The position numbers and the translations under genes were made by a program. Below the pieces are notes generated by a model that was not told where the DNA came from, did not search any database, and worked only from the letters and a program-made list of their open reading frames with translations. Positions 6,768-15,297 of a stretch of DNA of 56,456 nt are shown here, piece after piece. The first letter of the stretch is position 1. Every line of letters starts with the position of its first letter. Source of the stretch: a virus; IMG/VR virus record IMGVR_UViG_3300048839_001000, positions 1-56,456 of that record. One strand, given 5' to 3'.

Positions 6768-7211
6768 CTATGTGGTTTCATCCTCCATTCCAAGCTCACG
6801 TTGCATCTTCTCCAGCTCGCGTCGCATCTGCTCGACGGCGGAGAGTTTCTCCTTTAGTACACGTTTTTTCAACCTGCGTTCGCGTAGCTCTCTGCCGTGC
6901 TCATTTGGTTGACGACTTTCGCCGGCGCGATTCTCTCCTCGTCGTTCCCACCGTAGATTCTTTGCAGAGCAGTCACTCGGATCTCCGTTCATGTGGCGAG
7001 CTTCGTGACCAACTGGCTTTGGTCCGACGAAAGCCTCCAACACAAGTCGAGCCACGGTGGTCGCGTGCCACCTACCTTTGTCATTGCGCATGTTCACGAC
7101 GCGGTACCCAGTTTCCAGCGAGTTCACCTTCACCGATTTGCCGTGGTGAAACACTGCGCCGCTTTCATCCACCTCGTAACCATCGTGTTCTTTAATCGCT
7201 ACTCTTGTCAC
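6768..7211 (-). CDS. HNH homing endonuclease, NUMOD4/HNH_3 type, 147 aa
   Basis: The N-terminal part (GYEVDESGAVFHHG, then GYRVVNMRND and VARLVLEAFVGPKP) is a NUMOD4-like module. The HNH core follows as HEARHMNGDPSDCSAKNLRW around residues 70-90, with the expected His, Asn and N-L-x-W pattern. A basic coiled-coil tail follows. The start is a GTG at 7211 that overlaps the polymerase TGA (GTGA), with GAGGAGG just upstream; the longer frame from 7244 lacks such a site. It is a free-standing endonuclease directly after DNA polymerase, a classic location for homing genes. The polymerase itself is uninterrupted. Confidence 0.88.
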   Translation of the reverse strand: MTRVAIKEHDGYEVDESGAVFHHGKSVKVNSLETGYRVVNMRNDKGRWHATTVARLVLEAFVGPKPVGHEARHMNGDPSDCSAKNLRWERRGENRAGESRQPNEHGRELRERRLKKRVLKEKLSAVEQMRRELEKMQRELGMEDETT

Positions 7212-9055
7212 ACTGCCTCCTCGTACTTCTTCTTGGTTGACCATGGTTGACCTTCGTCACACGCACTCACTTCAACTCGGATCGGTACGCGAAGTTCCAC
7301 GTGTGGTGACTCCAAGACTGGACGCACTGCTCGAATGAAATCTGCCACACCATCGCTTGGAATCTCGAGCAGAAGTTCATCGTGCACATTGGCGAGAAGT
7401 CGCGCGTTGAACTCCTTGAGCACTGGAGGAATGCTGGCGAGCCAATCCTTCAGCACGTCAGCCGCTGCACCTTGGATGACGTAATTGCGTGCCTTGTGTG
7501 CTAACTCCATTGGTAGATAGTAGTATCTCCTGTATACATTGCGCACGAAACCCTTCGCCCTGATGGTCTCTTCCACGCGTCGCGCGAATTGTCGGATCTC
7601 AGGCAGCACTCGATGCATGTAGTTGTACACGCCGGAGGCTACCACCGAGGCGTTTCGCTCCGTGACATCTTGATCGAAGTTAAAGCGTCGAAGCGCGGTG
7701 AGAATCTTCTCGTCGCTTTCTCGTATCGCTTGTCGAATGAAACTCACTAATGCGCCTTCGAGTTTCATTCGACCCATTCCATAAATGAAACCGAAGTTGA
7801 GTGTCTTCGCGGGCTTCCTTGGTATTCCAAGCATGTCAGCCATCGACTGGTGGTAGTCAGTATTCGGATCTTCATTGTACCTCTTAATGATACCGGGCGA
7901 GTTGGTGTAATGTGCGAAGAGACGAAATTCGATCTGACTGGCGTCGATGGAGATCAATCGATGTCCTGATCTCGGGTAGACCTGCGCCTTCGCACGCATG
8001 TCGAGATTCTGAAAGTTCGGATCTTCACATGCAAGGCGACCTGTCTTGGTGCCGTACTGTTTGAAGTTGGGATGTAAGGTGTCATCTGGCGCGAGTCTCT
8101 TCAACCAACCTTCACCGAACGAAGCATAGGAGTAACTCAACTCCTTCACGTCAGCTGCTAAGTCGCCTACTGGCAATCCATATGAACGAAGTGTTTCTGC
8201 ATCCCACGATGGGTTACCGGTCTTCGTCCACTCCTTCGGTTGCATGGACAACTTGTCTCGAAGGATGCGAGTCATCTCTTTGTTTGACCCGGTGTCGAGA
8301 TGTTCACCCGCCAGTTCATCGAGTTGGTCTTGCTTCGTCAAAAACTCCTCGAGCGTTTTGGTAGCGAATTGAAGCAACTGTTTGCGCGGTACATTGACAC
8401 CGTGTAATTCCGAGTCGAGGAGAGTACGTGTCGCCTTGCGTTCGATCTCAAATAGTTGCATGCATTCCGGTGGAAGTCTCTGGAGAAGTTTCTCCTTCAA
8501 CTCCATGGTAGCATTCAAGTCATGGCAGCAGTAGGTGCCGAGGATGTCAATGGGCACCTTGCCGTAGTCCTTTGTCTTTGCTGCTTCGCAATACGCGTTA
8601 ACAGCATCGGAGTCTTTACGTGCGCTTATGTCACAGTAGTCTTTTGACAACGCCGCCAATGATGCTTGGAAGCGAAGTGAGTCCACCATGCGCGCGAGGA
8701 CCATCGTGTCAAGCAGATCACCGAGCAGATAGATGCCGTCCTGATAGGCGAATCTACAGTCAAACTTGATGTTGTGCCCCACCCACGTGCGTGGGCGCGA
8801 CGCAAGATCTTTCAACCATCGCATCGTCTGCTCGTAGTCGAGGTTCTTAGCGTCTGGCGAGCGGTGCCTAATTGGCAGGTACCACGCCTCTCTACTCTTC
8901 GCCATCAAACCGTAGCCGGCGACTCGGTGCCCATTGAATGGATGAAACGCCGGTTCTTCATCGTTGAACGACGTGGTCTCCACGTCGATCCCGAGTTCAT
9001 CCTCGGAGGACAGGTCGGGCAACTGCGCGGTTGAAGTCAGTACATTGATCTTCAT
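7208..9055 (-). CDS. DNA polymerase I family (family A) with 3'-5' exonuclease, 615 aa
   Basis: This is the replicative polymerase. The exonuclease motifs are intact: GIDVETTSF (Asp24, Glu26), GHNIKFDCRFA near residue 96 and YCCHD near 175. The polymerase motifs are also intact: motif A SIDASQIEFR near 367, motif B RKPAKTLNFGFIYG near 416 and motif C VHDE near 556. Motif B carries Phe at the position equivalent to Phe762 of E. coli Pol I, not Tyr. No 5'-3' exonuclease domain is present. The start overlaps the end of the kinase gene as ATGA, and the HNH gene follows with a GTGA overlap. Confidence 0.97.
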   Translation of the reverse strand: MKINVLTSTAQLPDLSSEDELGIDVETTSFNDEEPAFHPFNGHRVAGYGLMAKSREAWYLPIRHRSPDAKNLDYEQTMRWLKDLASRPRTWVGHNIKFDCRFAYQDGIYLLGDLLDTMVLARMVDSLRFQASLAALSKDYCDISARKDSDAVNAYCEAAKTKDYGKVPIDILGTYCCHDLNATMELKEKLLQRLPPECMQLFEIERKATRTLLDSELHGVNVPRKQLLQFATKTLEEFLTKQDQLDELAGEHLDTGSNKEMTRILRDKLSMQPKEWTKTGNPSWDAETLRSYGLPVGDLAADVKELSYSYASFGEGWLKRLAPDDTLHPNFKQYGTKTGRLACEDPNFQNLDMRAKAQVYPRSGHRLISIDASQIEFRLFAHYTNSPGIIKRYNEDPNTDYHQSMADMLGIPRKPAKTLNFGFIYGMGRMKLEGALVSFIRQAIRESDEKILTALRRFNFDQDVTERNASVVASGVYNYMHRVLPEIRQFARRVEETIRAKGFVRNVYRRYYYLPMELAHKARNYVIQGAAADVLKDWLASIPPVLKEFNARLLANVHDELLLEIPSDGVADFIRAVRPVLESPHVELRVPIRVEVSACDEGQPWSTKKKYEEAV

Positions 9056-9576
9056 TCTGCCACCCGTCTTTCATACATTGACATGATCGAATCAATTTCA
9101 AATACCCCGTCTTGCGCTGTCACCACCATCACCGGTGATCCTGTGATCACGCAGTTCTTTCGTAACAAATACTCGTCGTACATCTTGTAGACATCACGAA
9201 GATCTTTGTGGTCCAGCAATGGATCGCCACGCTGTTTCAATCTGTTCAAACACACGTCGTACTCTGGCCTAACGTAGACAGTCAAAGAGCGGGCCGCGTC
9301 CATTCTGTCGGCAACGTCGCCAACGTTCTTCTGCGTCAATTTGACGTTTGGTCCACCGCGCCACAGACGTCCATAGACAAACTCACTCACGATAAATCGA
9401 TCCAACACAGCAAAGCGTTGGCAGCTAACCATGTAGTGGTGACAATAGTCCCACCACGTTGGCAACAACCCGTAACACTCGAAGCGTTTGAGTCGCTCGG
9501 TGTCAAGCAATCTGCGAGCAACGATGCGCGCCAGGGTACTCTTACCAGCACCATCGGCTCCTTCAAAGATGATCAT
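9052..9576 (-). CDS. Deoxynucleoside monophosphate / thymidylate kinase-like protein, 174 aa
   Basis: A P-loop kinase beginning MIIFEGADGAGKST (Walker A at residues 6-14), with LDRFIVSEFVYG matching the DR(Y/F)xxS motif of thymidylate kinases and a downstream YVRPEYDVCLNRLKQRGDP lid-like region. Such phage enzymes phosphorylate dTMP and, in T4 gp1, hydroxymethyl-dCMP and dGMP. It overlaps both neighbours by ATGA and lies directly after the dCMP-hydroxymethylase-like gene. That order makes phosphorylation of a modified dCMP an attractive role, though substrate specificity cannot be read from the sequence. Confidence 0.85.
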   Translation of the reverse strand: MIIFEGADGAGKSTLARIVARRLLDTERLKRFECYGLLPTWWDYCHHYMVSCQRFAVLDRFIVSEFVYGRLWRGGPNVKLTQKNVGDVADRMDAARSLTVYVRPEYDVCLNRLKQRGDPLLDHKDLRDVYKMYDEYLLRKNCVITGSPVMVVTAQDGVFEIDSIMSMYERRVAE

Positions 9577-10670
9577 GTAGTCTCCTCTTTCGCTATCTTA
9601 TCTGATGCGCACATACACGTGAGCGACATGAAATCGTTCACGAACTCAAAGCCTAGTTCCTTTGCGCGTGTTGCCACACGGGGTTCAAAGGTCGACAGCA
9701 AGCATGACCTGAAACTGACACTGACATGCTCCATCGCTCTGATGAAACTCGACCACTGCTTTGCTTTCCACAAGTGGTACGCCATCATCACCATGAACGC
9801 ATCGCACCACCACGTCGTGCCATAGTCGGAGAGCAAACGGAGTTGCTCTTGTCTCATGCGTTGAAACATGTTCGGCGGTTCTTCTCGCATCTCCATGTCA
9901 AACTGCACGATGTCTGCGCAAAGTTGAATTGCACTGTTGCAGTCCACGTCCGGTCTGCCGTTGGTGCATGCCCACATTCTACCTCTCGTCGCAGCCATCA
10001 AGACAGCGTCGAGAATGTCATCATACAGGCCGGTGTAATAGTGGAGTGAATCTACAGTCTCCACCATCTCACCTGTGGCCATTCGCAGTGATCTCGCGAT
10101 GGTGTCGTGTATGACAGTGAACACAACGTGGTCATGCGGAACTCCCCAAACCAAATCGCTGGAGCGCCGAATCACATGTGCGTGAAGTACATTGTCGACT
10201 GCCTTCAACATCATCATGACATTGCACGGATAGTCGAGTCGTCCATCGGTAGCATCCAATGCTGGATTCCATATTGTCATTAGCGCGCGCCTGGAGCCAG
10301 GATCTCGCGTTAGCTCATTGACAACAAAAGCCAATTGATTGTTGGTGTGGAGTCTTTGACCATAATGACCTTCGAATGTCTTGCCGTCGTGGGAGAACTG
10401 CTTCACGTTGGCATTGTAGAATGCCAAGTACTCCGTGCTGTTATGCCCGGCCAGTATCGACACTGTCTCCGCGAGACTAAAACAGTGGTTAATGCCGCGA
10501 CCTGGCACCACTACGAATCGAGCAGAAGTATCCGGCGTAATCACCATCACCGGTCTCTGCTCTACCGATTTGGTGCCTCTGCACTCTCGAAGGCGCCCGA
10601 ACCTATTGACCGATCTCACTTGATTGCCGTAAGAAGCTGGCCAGTGCGGTCCAGTAATGAGAACACCCAT
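9573..10670 (-). CDS. Thymidylate synthase-family enzyme, probable dCMP hydroxymethylase, 365 aa
   Basis: The thymidylate synthase fold is clear: GHYGQRL, DPGSRRALMTIWNP, the nucleophile Cys in YPCNVMMMLK (near residue 147), IRRSSDLVWGVPHDH and DSLHYYTGLY. The position of E. coli ThyA Asn177, which reads the uracil ring, is Asp here (PHDH, near residue 178), as in T4 gp42 (FRNDY). That favours dCMP as substrate and hydroxymethylation, or methylation, of its C5. About 130 extra C-terminal residues are unlike ThyA and unassigned. The start at 10670 (AAGGAGG, TAATG overlap) is preferred to an ATG 22 codons upstream. The dCTPase-like gene precedes it and the kinase gene follows. Confidence 0.85.
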   Translation of the reverse strand: MGVLITGPHWPASYGNQVRSVNRFGRLRECRGTKSVEQRPVMVITPDTSARFVVVPGRGINHCFSLAETVSILAGHNSTEYLAFYNANVKQFSHDGKTFEGHYGQRLHTNNQLAFVVNELTRDPGSRRALMTIWNPALDATDGRLDYPCNVMMMLKAVDNVLHAHVIRRSSDLVWGVPHDHVVFTVIHDTIARSLRMATGEMVETVDSLHYYTGLYDDILDAVLMAATRGRMWACTNGRPDVDCNSAIQLCADIVQFDMEMREEPPNMFQRMRQEQLRLLSDYGTTWWCDAFMVMMAYHLWKAKQWSSFIRAMEHVSVSFRSCLLSTFEPRVATRAKELGFEFVNDFMSLTCMCASDKIAKEETT

Positions 10671-11191
10671 TAGTATCCCTCCTTCTGACGTCTGCTGTTC
10701 TCCGACATCTTGGCGAGGTACAGATGCGCAAAGCACTCGCCATCACCGCCAAGCAACAGCCAGCAGTTCATCAAGAAGCACATAGCGTCCATCACTTCGA
10801 GCCGTGCCTCCCATACCTCGTCGGCTAACATCACCTTACCGTCGTTCTGACGCCATGGTTTCCATGGTGTTGTTTCGAGGAGCTCTGTCATCTCGGCGAT
10901 GGTGGCCAGTACGTTGACACGCATCATCTCGCGCCACAGCGGGTCACCAGAACGTAGCAGCGCGTGCGCGTCGTCGTTTACTTCAACGTTAGGACTGAAA
11001 TTGGCGTTGCGTTCTTCACTGACGGGCTTGCACTCCTTTTGGAAGGCACGTTGCACCTTCACTAAGTTAGCCATCAGTAAATCCGACCTTGGCAGACTAG
11101 GAGAGACAATACGGTGGTGTTTAGTCTCTTCGACCTGTTTGAAGTACGCTTCCATCACCTTTGGCCAAACCTTCTTCCTGTCTTCTGCCAT
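10670..11191 (-). CDS. dUTPase/dCTPase-like all-alpha NTP pyrophosphatase, 173 aa
   Basis: This resembles the dimeric, all-helical dUTPase / T4 dCTPase (MazG-related) family. The metal-binding helices are IAEMTELLETTPWKPW (E-x-x-E type) and EARLEVMDAMCFLMNCWLLL (E-x-x-x-D type), and the C-terminus has the family signature K-x-x-EN-x-x-RQ-x-x-GY (KMSENSRRQKEGY). T4 gp56 is almost the same length (171 aa) and removes dCTP while making dCMP for hydroxymethylation. Adjacency to the dCMP-hydroxymethylase-like gene supports a dCTPase role, but dUTPase cannot be excluded. Confidence 0.85.
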   Translation of the reverse strand: MAEDRKKVWPKVMEAYFKQVEETKHHRIVSPSLPRSDLLMANLVKVQRAFQKECKPVSEERNANFSPNVEVNDDAHALLRSGDPLWREMMRVNVLATIAEMTELLETTPWKPWRQNDGKVMLADEVWEARLEVMDAMCFLMNCWLLLGGDGECFAHLYLAKMSENSRRQKEGY

Positions 11192-11192
11192 C

Positions 11193-14042
11193 TTAAAGCT
11201 CCTCCTCTGCGTGCTTGGGTGCCGCCGGTACCTTCAACTCGTTACCATCCCTCAGGTCCTTCAGCAATTTCAAGAATGCCGGCGTCTTCACATAGGCATT
11301 CCTGTATCGTCGCAGCGCTCGTTTTCGAACGAGCAACCCGAGCAAGGCACGAGCTTCATCGAATGACTGTCCAGCCCAGTCGACTAGATCAGTGTGCATG
11401 ATGAGTGATGCATTCAACATCGCATTGACTACGTCCACTGCGTACGGTAAACTCGTGATGGCCTTACTGATAATCGGTTCATCGTCCATGGTGGATTCAC
11501 CGAGAAGCAGCTTCGAGTACTCTAAATATCCGAAACTAGCGGAGTCATAAATCTGTTGAATCATCTCTGACACCACTCTAACGTGACACTCGCGTACTAC
11601 CAACGTGTTTCCATCATCGGTGGAGAACAGACGCGCAGCGAGCGAAGCAGAAAGTCGTGCGAGCTTCAAACGTTGGTCCGCTGATTCCACGATTGGTACC
11701 GACGATGAGTACTTGCGTCCCATTGCCGTCGCTATTTCTAAGATAGCATCGACAGCGTTCTCTTCAAATCGCACTTGATTCGGTTTGCGTGACCACGCCC
11801 AAAGCACTAACTCACGGCAGGCATCCGAGGTGTACTTATGAGCGACAGTTGGCAGTCTATCGATGCGTGCATTGATGACTTCTTCTGCCACTTCTTTGGA
11901 GCCGAGACAAATGGCGACATCGAATCTTCGCACATCTTCAAGAGAGCCGATCAGCTCCCTCACTGCCTCGATTCCATAGTTGTAGGTGTCCAGTTTTCTG
12001 CCTGAACGCGAATTGCTAATCCAGATGAGTCGACATCTGCACGTAGTCTTGGCCTTCTCGATCTTGCTGATCTCGATGATACCTGACGAGCGTGCATCCG
12101 TCATCTTGGCGATCATGTCGGTGCCGAGACCCTTCGCTTCTTCGAGCGCGACGAGTCTTCGATCGTTGAGCGTAATGACACCCCATGAAATGAACCATCG
12201 CCTGCTGGTCTCTTGTAGACCTCCGAGTAGGCCGGCGATCGACGATCCCTTGCAGTCCACCTTCTCACCCAATCTGTAGTGCTCCATCAAGGCGGTAAGT
12301 GCAGCGGACTTTCCTTGAGATGAATCGCCGACCACCAACGCCTCGACCCATCCTTTGTAGACCTTACCTTGGAATGGGACGTAGAGAACACTGTGGTACA
12401 CCAAGTCGTAGACGAGATGAAGATGCGGACGTTGCCGAATCAGCGTCACGTTGGACTCGAAGTCGGTGTAGATGTCCTTCAATTTGTCTCGCACCGCAGC
12501 CTCGGTGTTCTCCGACTGAAACATCCTCAATCGATCATGCATCTCCGGTGTCATGTCAAACAGTTCTAACGAATCGACTTGAGCCTGCGCCCTATTGATC
12601 AGTAATGTAGCGTACTGCGTGTTCGGCTCCGGCAGACACCGTGCTTCTACCTCGTATGAAGTATTGGTCTCGATGCCGTGCCCAACGTAGAAGGCTCTGC
12701 GAACAACATGCTCTCCACTGTTCTCCGCTATCTTTAACTGCGGGATCAAACGCACCTCTTCAACGTTGTACATCTCTATTGGAACGAAGACGCACGAACG
12801 ACAGATCTGTGGTATGCGAGCCGCCTTCTTCAACGCGATCGGTTGACGCTCCAATTTGATATTCACCAGCTCAAGAAGCGCTGGGTCGGTGTCCTGCAAA
12901 GTGACCTCAGGAAGTTCCTGCTCTGCTTTGAACACGGAACAGAAAGCACAGTACTCCTGATCGCGTAGACATCGCACTTGAAATTTCTGTGGAACGGTGT
13001 ACGGCGCAGTGTCCTTAGCGGATACCACGCAGGAAATCTTGACCATCTTCGAGTAGTACTTTGCATGCGAAGACTCGCCGAGAGACACGTCGTACACCTT
13101 CGCGTCACGAGTCACCTCGTCAGCGAGCGGGGCCGGCTTCCATTCAGGTGCATCGACAAGTACCTGCTGTAGTTCTTCCTTTGTTCGCTTCGCTTTCACG
13201 ATGAAGTCAGTCACGTCACCATGCGGGTACTCTTCGATAGCCAGTGGAAGCAGAATGCTCTTCACCATCTGTGCATGCGGTGCTACGCTATGGAGTACTG
13301 CGAACGACCCGTCTCTGCCCGGTTTATCGATGTCATACATCACCATCACGATCTTGCCGGCGAATTGTTCACCCCATTTGCGAAGCCATTTACGAGCTCC
13401 GCCAGTGGCAGACACCGCGTGAAACCCAAGTTGATTCAACAGCAGAGCCTTCATCTCACCTTCGACAATAATGATGACGTCGTTTGAGAGCTCGCTGACT
13501 GGGTAGAGGCGCAGTTTATTGTGGCCCGGTACTCCAATCACCTTCTTCTCTTGATCAGTGGATGACCACTGCCGGATGTTCAGCACCTTGCCATCGCCGG
13601 CATACACCGGCATGGACACTCTATTCCCAGTCCATCCAAGTCTGTACTTGACGATGGTATCGTGAGTGAGTCCTTTGCGCTCCAGCAAAGTCTGCTGCGC
13701 CTGTTTGTTCTGCAGAAGTGCCTGATGCCACTTCTCCACCAATGCTACATCTATCTCGCCCTCTTCAGTCTCATCATCCCTATCGTTGAGACCGTCGATG
13801 ATGGAGAGGACCGCTCCACGAGAACTCTTTGTCCAGCCAGCAATGTAGTCAGTAGCGTCGCCGCTCTTTCCGCATGCGTGGCAAAAGTACTTTCCACTCT
13901 CCAAATTGATCTCACAACTTGGATGCGCATCGTCATTCTGATGTTGATCTGGGTGCGGGCATCTCACCTTCGCCTTAGCACCATCAGCAAATTCAGAAAT
14001 CAGTTCGACGTCGAAATGTCGAAGTAGTTCTGACACTCTCAT
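11193..14042 (-). CDS. Primase-helicase: CHC2 zinc finger, TOPRIM and MCM-like AAA+ helicase, 949 aa
   Basis: The order is a DnaG-type zinc finger (RCPHPDQHQNDDAHPSC and FCHACGKSGDATDYI, residues ~28-70), a TOPRIM domain (IIVEGEMKALLL near 195; MVMYDIDKPGRDG downstream), a middle region with CAFC and CRSC pairs that looks like an MCM N-terminal zinc/OB region, and an MCM-type ATPase. The ATPase shows GDSSQGKSA (Walker A, near 574), CKGSSIAGL, VALEEAKGL (Walker B), RLIWISNSRSG (sensor 1) and EDVRRFD (arginine finger). T7-type primase-helicases carry a RecA-fold helicase instead. The ATG at 14042 overlaps the preceding stop (ATGA). The protein should unwind and prime at the phage fork. Confidence 0.9.
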   Translation of the reverse strand: MRVSELLRHFDVELISEFADGAKAKVRCPHPDQHQNDDAHPSCEINLESGKYFCHACGKSGDATDYIAGWTKSSRGAVLSIIDGLNDRDDETEEGEIDVALVEKWHQALLQNKQAQQTLLERKGLTHDTIVKYRLGWTGNRVSMPVYAGDGKVLNIRQWSSTDQEKKVIGVPGHNKLRLYPVSELSNDVIIIVEGEMKALLLNQLGFHAVSATGGARKWLRKWGEQFAGKIVMVMYDIDKPGRDGSFAVLHSVAPHAQMVKSILLPLAIEEYPHGDVTDFIVKAKRTKEELQQVLVDAPEWKPAPLADEVTRDAKVYDVSLGESSHAKYYSKMVKISCVVSAKDTAPYTVPQKFQVRCLRDQEYCAFCSVFKAEQELPEVTLQDTDPALLELVNIKLERQPIALKKAARIPQICRSCVFVPIEMYNVEEVRLIPQLKIAENSGEHVVRRAFYVGHGIETNTSYEVEARCLPEPNTQYATLLINRAQAQVDSLELFDMTPEMHDRLRMFQSENTEAAVRDKLKDIYTDFESNVTLIRQRPHLHLVYDLVYHSVLYVPFQGKVYKGWVEALVVGDSSQGKSAALTALMEHYRLGEKVDCKGSSIAGLLGGLQETSRRWFISWGVITLNDRRLVALEEAKGLGTDMIAKMTDARSSGIIEISKIEKAKTTCRCRLIWISNSRSGRKLDTYNYGIEAVRELIGSLEDVRRFDVAICLGSKEVAEEVINARIDRLPTVAHKYTSDACRELVLWAWSRKPNQVRFEENAVDAILEIATAMGRKYSSSVPIVESADQRLKLARLSASLAARLFSTDDGNTLVVRECHVRVVSEMIQQIYDSASFGYLEYSKLLLGESTMDDEPIISKAITSLPYAVDVVNAMLNASLIMHTDLVDWAGQSFDEARALLGLLVRKRALRRYRNAYVKTPAFLKLLKDLRDGNELKVPAAPKHAEEEL

Positions 14043-14323
14043 TGACGTCGCCTCTTTCCAGCGCGATAGTCGCGCATGTACGCAGCTCGGTGCGCTCTCA
14101 CAGCGTCTGGGTCGTCCCAATTAATGGTAGACTCAGCCTTGGGAAGTTCTTTGATGAACCACTCGCACGATGCGCAGCTACCATTAGGTAACTGGCACGT
14201 GGCTCTCGTTGAAATGAATCGGCCGCATCGGTAGTACTTCGAGCCTCGGCCCGGCTCCCAGTTCTTGCACATGCTTTTCTGTGCAGTTGAACATTCACAC
14301 GACGACCCTAATCGACATGGCAT
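14039..14323 (-). CDS. Small cysteine-rich protein, 94 aa
   Basis: The N-terminal two thirds contain eight or more Cys residues (SCECSTAQKSMCKNW, YYRCGRF, TCQLPNGSCASCEWF), likely binding two zinc ions. The C-terminus is very basic (RDYRAGKRRRQ). I do not recognise a named family; zinc finger plus basic tail suggests nucleic-acid binding. GAGGAGAG precedes the ATG, and the TGA overlaps the primase-helicase start, so it may act with the replisome. Confidence 0.75.
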   Translation of the reverse strand: MPCRLGSSCECSTAQKSMCKNWEPGRGSKYYRCGRFISTRATCQLPNGSCASCEWFIKELPKAESTINWDDPDAVRAHRAAYMRDYRAGKRRRQ

Positions 14324-14347
14324 CGCTACTCTCTCCTCGATCTCTTC

Positions 14348-14407
14348 GGTGTCCGCGTCCTCCTCGAAGACGCGGGCACCGGCGCTCGTGAATGACTAAC
14401 GAGCGCC
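14348..14407 (-). repeat. Tandem pair of strong intergenic hairpins
   Basis: The first hairpin (14348-14380) has 12-base arms with one wobble position (GGTGTCCGCGTC with GACGCGGGCACC). The second (14381-14407) has perfect nine-base arms (GGCGCTCGT/ACGAGCGCC). As in the two-hairpin elements at 3.7-6 kb, the pair sits between a stop codon and the next ribosome binding site, here after the SSB-like gene. The sequence is unrelated to copies A-D. Confidence 0.7.
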
Positions 14408-14413
14408 GATCGG

Positions 14414-15217
14414 CTAGAGATCCTTGCCGACTTCAGATTCAGCTTCTGAGGTGTCTTCCGACTGGTAGTTGCCGCCGAGCTTGCCCGTCTTGTGCGCTTC
14501 ACTCAACATCTCGTTGAGAGTCTTCGCAGCGTTGTACATCGTTTCGTTCGCCCAGTACGCTTCAGCCGTCTTCTCCGGATTCTTGAACTTGGTTGTCCAG
14601 TACGTCTGATTGCGTTTGTTGGTGTCCTGCTCAGTGTAGATGAAGAATCTGCCGGCGTAAATCGGCACGTTGCCCCGACCATTCGCCAGGTTGAGCAGAC
14701 CACTTCCGTACCTCGCGTTGCTGCGCATCAAACCAAGGAGCAACGGATCGTTCGGGAAACCATCGCGCAGTACTACGAAGTTGTGCACATCCTGCACTTT
14801 GCGTACTTCGCCTTTGCTCACGCGTTTCTTAACCCACTGGCGAGATTCCTCCGCCAGTTTGCTGCTCGGATCAGTGGTGCGAGCTACCACCATCGAAGAC
14901 GACGGATCGTCACGATCACCAAACTCTACCCACTCCTTGAAGTAGTAGGCGATGATGATTGGCATCGGCGCCGATCCCGGCATGAAGCACACCTCATTGG
15001 TGCTTCTCCGGTACAACATTCCAGCGCGGAGTTCGCTCCCCGCCTTCTGCACTTCCGGTGACATCGCCTGGAGCAGTGAGAGTCGTTCGAACGTCATGTC
15101 GACCACGTTCTCGAAGCCCGCACGCTTGTTCTCAACGTGAGAAGGCAGCGCCGGTAAAGCGAGATCGTTGTTCGCGCTCACTGTGGCCAGTTCGTTGTTC
15201 TCGTTCTTCTTTCCCAT
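14414..15217 (-). CDS. Probable single-stranded-DNA-binding or replication accessory protein, 267 aa
   Basis: No family is recognised with certainty. The beta-rich middle (AGMLYRRSTNEVCFMPGSAP, IIIAYYFKEWVEF, IYAGRFFIYTEQD) and the long acidic C-terminal tail (YQSEDTSEAESEVGKDL) are what is expected of a phage SSB such as T7 gp2.5, whose acidic tail contacts the replisome. It lies two genes before the primase-helicase. The start at 15217 has AAGGAGT nine bases upstream; a longer frame lacks a site. A recombination-mediator role is an alternative. Confidence 0.6.
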   Translation of the reverse strand: MGKKNENNELATVSANNDLALPALPSHVENKRAGFENVVDMTFERLSLLQAMSPEVQKAGSELRAGMLYRRSTNEVCFMPGSAPMPIIIAYYFKEWVEFGDRDDPSSSMVVARTTDPSSKLAEESRQWVKKRVSKGEVRKVQDVHNFVVLRDGFPNDPLLLGLMRSNARYGSGLLNLANGRGNVPIYAGRFFIYTEQDTNKRNQTYWTTKFKNPEKTAEAYWANETMYNAAKTLNEMLSEAHKTGKLGGNYQSEDTSEAESEVGKDL

Positions 15218-15297
15218 CTGAGTGTGACTCCTTCTGTGTGCATCATTGTCGTTGATGGTCGCGCGCGTCGACGTACGCGACACCTGGTGGATAGTCG

